Position numbers and translations under genes: made by a program. Source: an uncultured Hyphomonadaceae bacterium (GTDB taxonomy: Bacteria > Pseudomonadota > Alphaproteobacteria > Caulobacterales > Hyphomonadaceae). From it: 6,911 nucleotides of DNA. Shown piece after piece: positions 4,865 to 6,911 of this stretch. Numbering within the stretch: position 1 is the first letter of the stretch; each line of letters starts with the position of its first letter. Where the stretch lies: positions 1 through 6,911 of the forward strand of contig CALLCD010000196.1 of NCBI GenBank assembly GCA_938049795.1, written 5' to 3'. A model generated the notes under the pieces. That model saw only the letters and a list, made by a program, of their open reading frames with translations, ran no database searches and was not told the DNA's origin.

Positions 4865-5914
4865 ATGGCCCGAAAACCGAGATCCGCCTCTGCAAAACCC
4901 ATAAGCCTCGCTCTTCAGGGCGGCGGCGCGCATGGCGCGTTAAGCTGGGGCGTGCTCGAAACGCTGGCGCAGTCAAAAACGATCGACATCAAGGCGATCA
5001 CCGCAACCTCGGCGGGGGCGATGAATGCGGTGGCATTTGCAGCAGGCATGGCCAAAGGCGGACCGCAAGGCGCGATAGAGGGGCTGGAGGCGTTCTGGCG
5101 CGAAGTGTCAAAGCGCAGCGCGCCCTATTCGAGGCTGAAAACACCGGCGGCGCTCAAAGCCATGCTGCCCTGGTCCCCGTTCAATCTCATGTCGGCGATG
5201 ACCGCGATTGCCAGCCCCTATGATTTGAACCCGTTCGATCTGAACCCGCTGCGCGATGCGGTCGAGGCGAGCATTGATTTTGACGCGGTGCGGGCGAGCG
5301 GCATTGCCCTTCACCTGACCGCCACCAATGTCGAAACGGGCCGTGCGCGCGTGTTCACCGGCGCCGAGATAACAATCGACAGCGTGCTGGCGTCCGCCTG
5401 TCTACCGCAAACCTTCCGCGCGGTGGAGATCGACGGCGCGCCCTATTGGGATGGCGGCTATATGGGCAATCCGTCGCTGTTCCCGCTGATCTATTCGGAT
5501 GCGCCCAAAGACATTCTGCTCGTCATGCTCAACCCCTTGTCGCGCGCCGGTGTGCCCAAAACGGCGAGCGAGATTCAGGAACGGCTCAACGAGATCAACT
5601 TCAATGCGTCGCTTTTGGGCGAACTACGTGCGATCAGCTTCGTCCAGAAACTGCTCGACGGGCATATGCTCGCCAGCGACGCGCAAGGTAAATACCGGCG
5701 CGTCTTCCTGCACATCATTCGGGGCGGGGCGGCAATTTGCGATTTCCCGCTCGAGTCCAAATACGACACCGATATGAAATTCCTCAGCGAACTGCGCGGA
5801 CGCGGTGTTAGCCTTGCGACGCGTTGGCTCGATGAATGCGTCAAACATGTCGGCAAGGAATCGGGCTTCGACATCCGATCCGAATTTCTCGAGCCGAACG
5901 AACAATCCCAATAG
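4865..5914 (+). CDS. Patatin-like phospholipase family protein
   Basis: A 349-residue predicted lipid acyl hydrolase using a Ser-Asp dyad. The oxyanion loop is GGGAHG at 19-24. The nucleophile is S49 in ATSAG, where the usual first glycine of GxSxG is alanine. The Asp is D196 in DGGY. The patatin core covers roughly residues 13-215. The rest (NPLSR, then INFNASLLGELRAISFV and a C-terminal helical part) matches what I recall of alphaproteobacterial patatin-like proteins of about this length. There is no signal peptide, so it should act in the cytosol or on the inner face of the membrane. An in-frame TAG at 4847-4849 and the lack of other start codons fix the ATG at 4865, yet no good Shine-Dalgarno lies before it (AGG is 14 bases away). 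The substrate is unknown: phospholipid, triglyceride or an intracellular polyester are all possible. Confidence 0.93.
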   Translation: MARKPRSASAKPISLALQGGGAHGALSWGVLETLAQSKTIDIKAITATSAGAMNAVAFAAGMAKGGPQGAIEGLEAFWREVSKRSAPYSRLKTPAALKAMLPWSPFNLMSAMTAIASPYDLNPFDLNPLRDAVEASIDFDAVRASGIALHLTATNVETGRARVFTGAEITIDSVLASACLPQTFRAVEIDGAPYWDGGYMGNPSLFPLIYSDAPKDILLVMLNPLSRAGVPKTASEIQERLNEINFNASLLGELRAISFVQKLLDGHMLASDAQGKYRRVFLHIIRGGAAICDFPLESKYDTDMKFLSELRGRGVSLATRWLDECVKHVGKESGFDIRSEFLEPNEQSQ

Positions 5915-5973
5915 GCCATTCGCTGTCAAAACCACTTGCCTTATTTCTGCCTTTATGTCCTAACGGCAACTTA

Positions 5974-5983
5974 ACAAATTTGT
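5974..5983. repeat. 10-bp perfect palindrome upstream of small membrane protein gene
   Basis: ACAAATTTGT is its own reverse complement and ends 14 bases before the ATG at 5998. TTTGTA also repeats directly at 5979-5984 and 5989-5994. It could be an operator half-turn or chance in a locally AT-rich spacer (5915-5997), which otherwise shows no gene and no clear terminator for the patatin gene. Confidence 0.25.
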
Positions 5984-5997
5984 ATGAGTTTGTAAGA

Positions 5998-6105
5998 ATG
6001 GCGGAATTGAAAGACAGCATAAAAGGCTTTGGCCTCTTTGTCGGTTTCCTGTTGCTCATGGGATGGCCCTTCCTCTGTCTCGCTCTGACACTCTACACGC
6101 GCTAG
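5998..6105 (+). CDS. 35-residue single-pass membrane protein, hypothetical
   Basis: MAELKDSIKGFGLFVGF is followed by a hydrophobic run (LLLMGWPFLCLALTL) and ends YTR. Residues about 11-33 would span the membrane. The charged head (E3, K5, D6, K9) and short basic tail (R35) give a plausible small inner-membrane protein. The frame is open further upstream to 5836, but that would run into the patatin coding region, so ATG 5998 is the natural start. The RBS is weak (TGAG at 5985-5988, about 9 bases away, or TAAGA directly before the ATG). The stop lies in a CTAG shared with the convergent rsmD stop (4-base overlap). I know no family for it. The clean hydrophobic segment ending exactly at the rsmD stop is the main support. 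Chance is possible. Confidence 0.5.
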   Translation: MAELKDSIKGFGLFVGFLLLMGWPFLCLALTLYTR

Positions 6106-6665
6106 GTCAGACCAGCCGTGAGGAAAACCAGACGGGCAGCCCCGCTTGTGCGCTCGTCAAGTATCTCCCAGTCTCCAAATTCAACCTCTTCGCCCGCGCC
6201 GGTTTCAACCATCACAATCGCGCGTTCGCTGAGCCAGCCTGAACGCAATTGGTCAAGCGCTGGCACGACCAGTCCCTGTTCATAGGGCGGGTCAAGAAAG
6301 GCGAGATCAAAAGGCGCACCAAGATTGACCGGACGGGCCCCAAGCGCGGTCGCCGAACGCCTATGAATGCGCGTCACCCCGAACAGACCAAGCGTTTCGA
6401 TATTGGACCGGATCGCCCCGCGCGCACCATTGTCTGTCTCTACAAAGAGGCAGAACCCGCCCCCGCGCGACATGGCTTCAAGGCCGAGCGAGCCCGAGCC
6501 GGCAAACAGATCAATCACACGCGCCTCCTCGAGCGGTGGCGCCCAATCGGCATGTGCAAGAATATTGAAAATCGCCTCACGCGCGCGGTCAGAGGTCGGC
6601 CGCGTCGTCCGTCCCTTGGGCGCTATCAGCGCACGTCCTTTGAATTTTCCAGCCACAATGCGCAT
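6102..6665 (-). CDS. rsmD: 16S rRNA (guanine(966)-N(2))-methyltransferase RsmD
   Basis: A 187-residue SAM-dependent methyltransferase that methylates N2 of G966 in 16S rRNA during 30S subunit assembly, in the cytosol. It has the typical start MRIVAGKFKGR, then RPTSDRAREAIFNIL (22-36), SAM-binding motif I DLFAGSGSLGLEA (52-64), and the catalytic motif DPPY at 125-128. Length is normal for the family. The ATG at 6665 has GAGG 6 bases upstream. The gene lies 46 bases downstream of a LuxR-type regulator on the same strand and could be co-transcribed with it. Its 3' end meets the small membrane protein gene in an overlapping CTAG. Nothing is missing or unusual in the protein. Confidence 0.96.
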   Translation of the reverse strand: MRIVAGKFKGRALIAPKGRTTRPTSDRAREAIFNILAHADWAPPLEEARVIDLFAGSGSLGLEAMSRGGGFCLFVETDNGARGAIRSNIETLGLFGVTRIHRRSATALGARPVNLGAPFDLAFLDPPYEQGLVVPALDQLRSGWLSERAIVMVETGAGEEVEFGDWEILDERTSGAARLVFLTAGLT

Positions 6666-6697
6666 GCCCAGCCTCTAGCTTGTCGCAGCGCTCCCGC

Positions 6698-6708
6698 CAA
6701 GTCACTTG
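6698..6708. repeat. Short palindrome between luxR-type gene and rsmD
   Basis: CAAGTCACTTG is two 5-base arms around a central C, 4 bases past the stop of the LuxR-type gene and 33 bases before the rsmD ATG. It is too small to be a terminator and has no T-run. It may be chance or a minor operator. The 46-base gap shows nothing else except the rsmD RBS. Confidence 0.2.
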
Positions 6709-6711
6709 CCA

Positions 6712-6911
6712 CTACAACTCATTATAAAGGGCAACCAGTTCGACCTGACCACTGACATCCGTTTTGCCGAAAATTGTCTTCAGTCTTTGGCGCACAGTCG
6801 AGACTTTCAGGCCCAAAAGTGTCGCAATCGAGTTTGGTGTGTTCCCCGACGACAGGAGTTCGGTTGCGGTGATCTCGGCATTGGTCAACTCGAACTCCTC
6901 GGACAGGCGGC
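6712..6911 (-). CDS. LuxR-type helix-turn-helix transcriptional regulator (C-terminal part)
   Basis: Only the last 65 residues are inside the window, starting RLSEEFELTNAEITATELL and ending QVELVALYNEL before the TAG at 6712-6714. This is a LuxR/FixJ-type DNA-binding domain: LTNAEI opens the first helix, NTPNSIATLLGLKVSTVRQR covers the helix-turn-helix with the recognition helix at VSTVRQRLKTIF, and KTDVSGQVELVALY is the usual last helix. The sensing or receiver domain lies beyond the right edge, so the signal it responds to cannot be inferred. It is upstream of rsmD on the same strand, which may reflect readthrough rather than shared function. Confidence 0.9.
   Translation of the reverse strand, partial: RLSEEFELTNAEITATELLSSGNTPNSIATLLGLKVSTVRQRLKTIFGKTDVSGQVELVALYNEL

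Noticed and set aside
5836..5997. Longer 89-codon version of the small membrane protein
   Set aside because: The added part overlaps the patatin C-terminus in another frame and looks like a shadow frame. Only the part after ATG 5998 has gene-like character.

Overview
This window looks like chromosomal DNA from an alphaproteobacterium, perhaps of the Maricaulales/Hyphomonadaceae/Caulobacterales type. The lineage call rests on a DUF2385/TIGR02301 protein (a family known mainly from Alphaproteobacteria), the moderately high GC coding style, and GANTC motifs (the CcrM methylation site) that fall mostly between genes. Genus cannot be told from the sequence. I see no mobile element, rRNA, tRNA, CRISPR array or phage gene. 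Coding density is high and the longest gene-free stretch is under 200 bases.

Left part (1-2545): a class III alcohol dehydrogenase / S-(hydroxymethyl)glutathione dehydrogenase on the minus strand, cut by the left edge; a gap with three GACTC sites in a short repeat; a small exported TIGR02301 protein (minus); and a D-2-hydroxyacid dehydrogenase (plus). The last two are head to head and, with the best-supported starts, overlap by 21 bases at their 5' ends.

Middle (2546-3924): two plus-strand genes for exported proteins of unknown function. The first is a small, very acidic secreted protein. The second is a lipoprotein that is about 43% alanine, whose aspartates all fall on one face of a predicted long helix with 11-residue (hendecad) spacing. 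A strong hairpin terminator follows and probably also serves the convergent gene.

Right part (3925-6911): a classical SDR oxidoreductase (minus) and a patatin-like lipase (plus) diverge from a spacer holding an inverted repeat. Then come a 35-residue single-pass membrane protein (plus), the 16S rRNA methyltransferase gene rsmD (minus, sharing a CTAG stop with the small gene), and the C-terminal HTH of a LuxR-type regulator (minus, cut by the right edge).

Most genes are ordinary housekeeping or metabolic genes with no obvious shared pathway. The least explained content is the pair of exported proteins at 2723-3833, the 35-residue membrane protein, and the regulatory sequence in the spacers.
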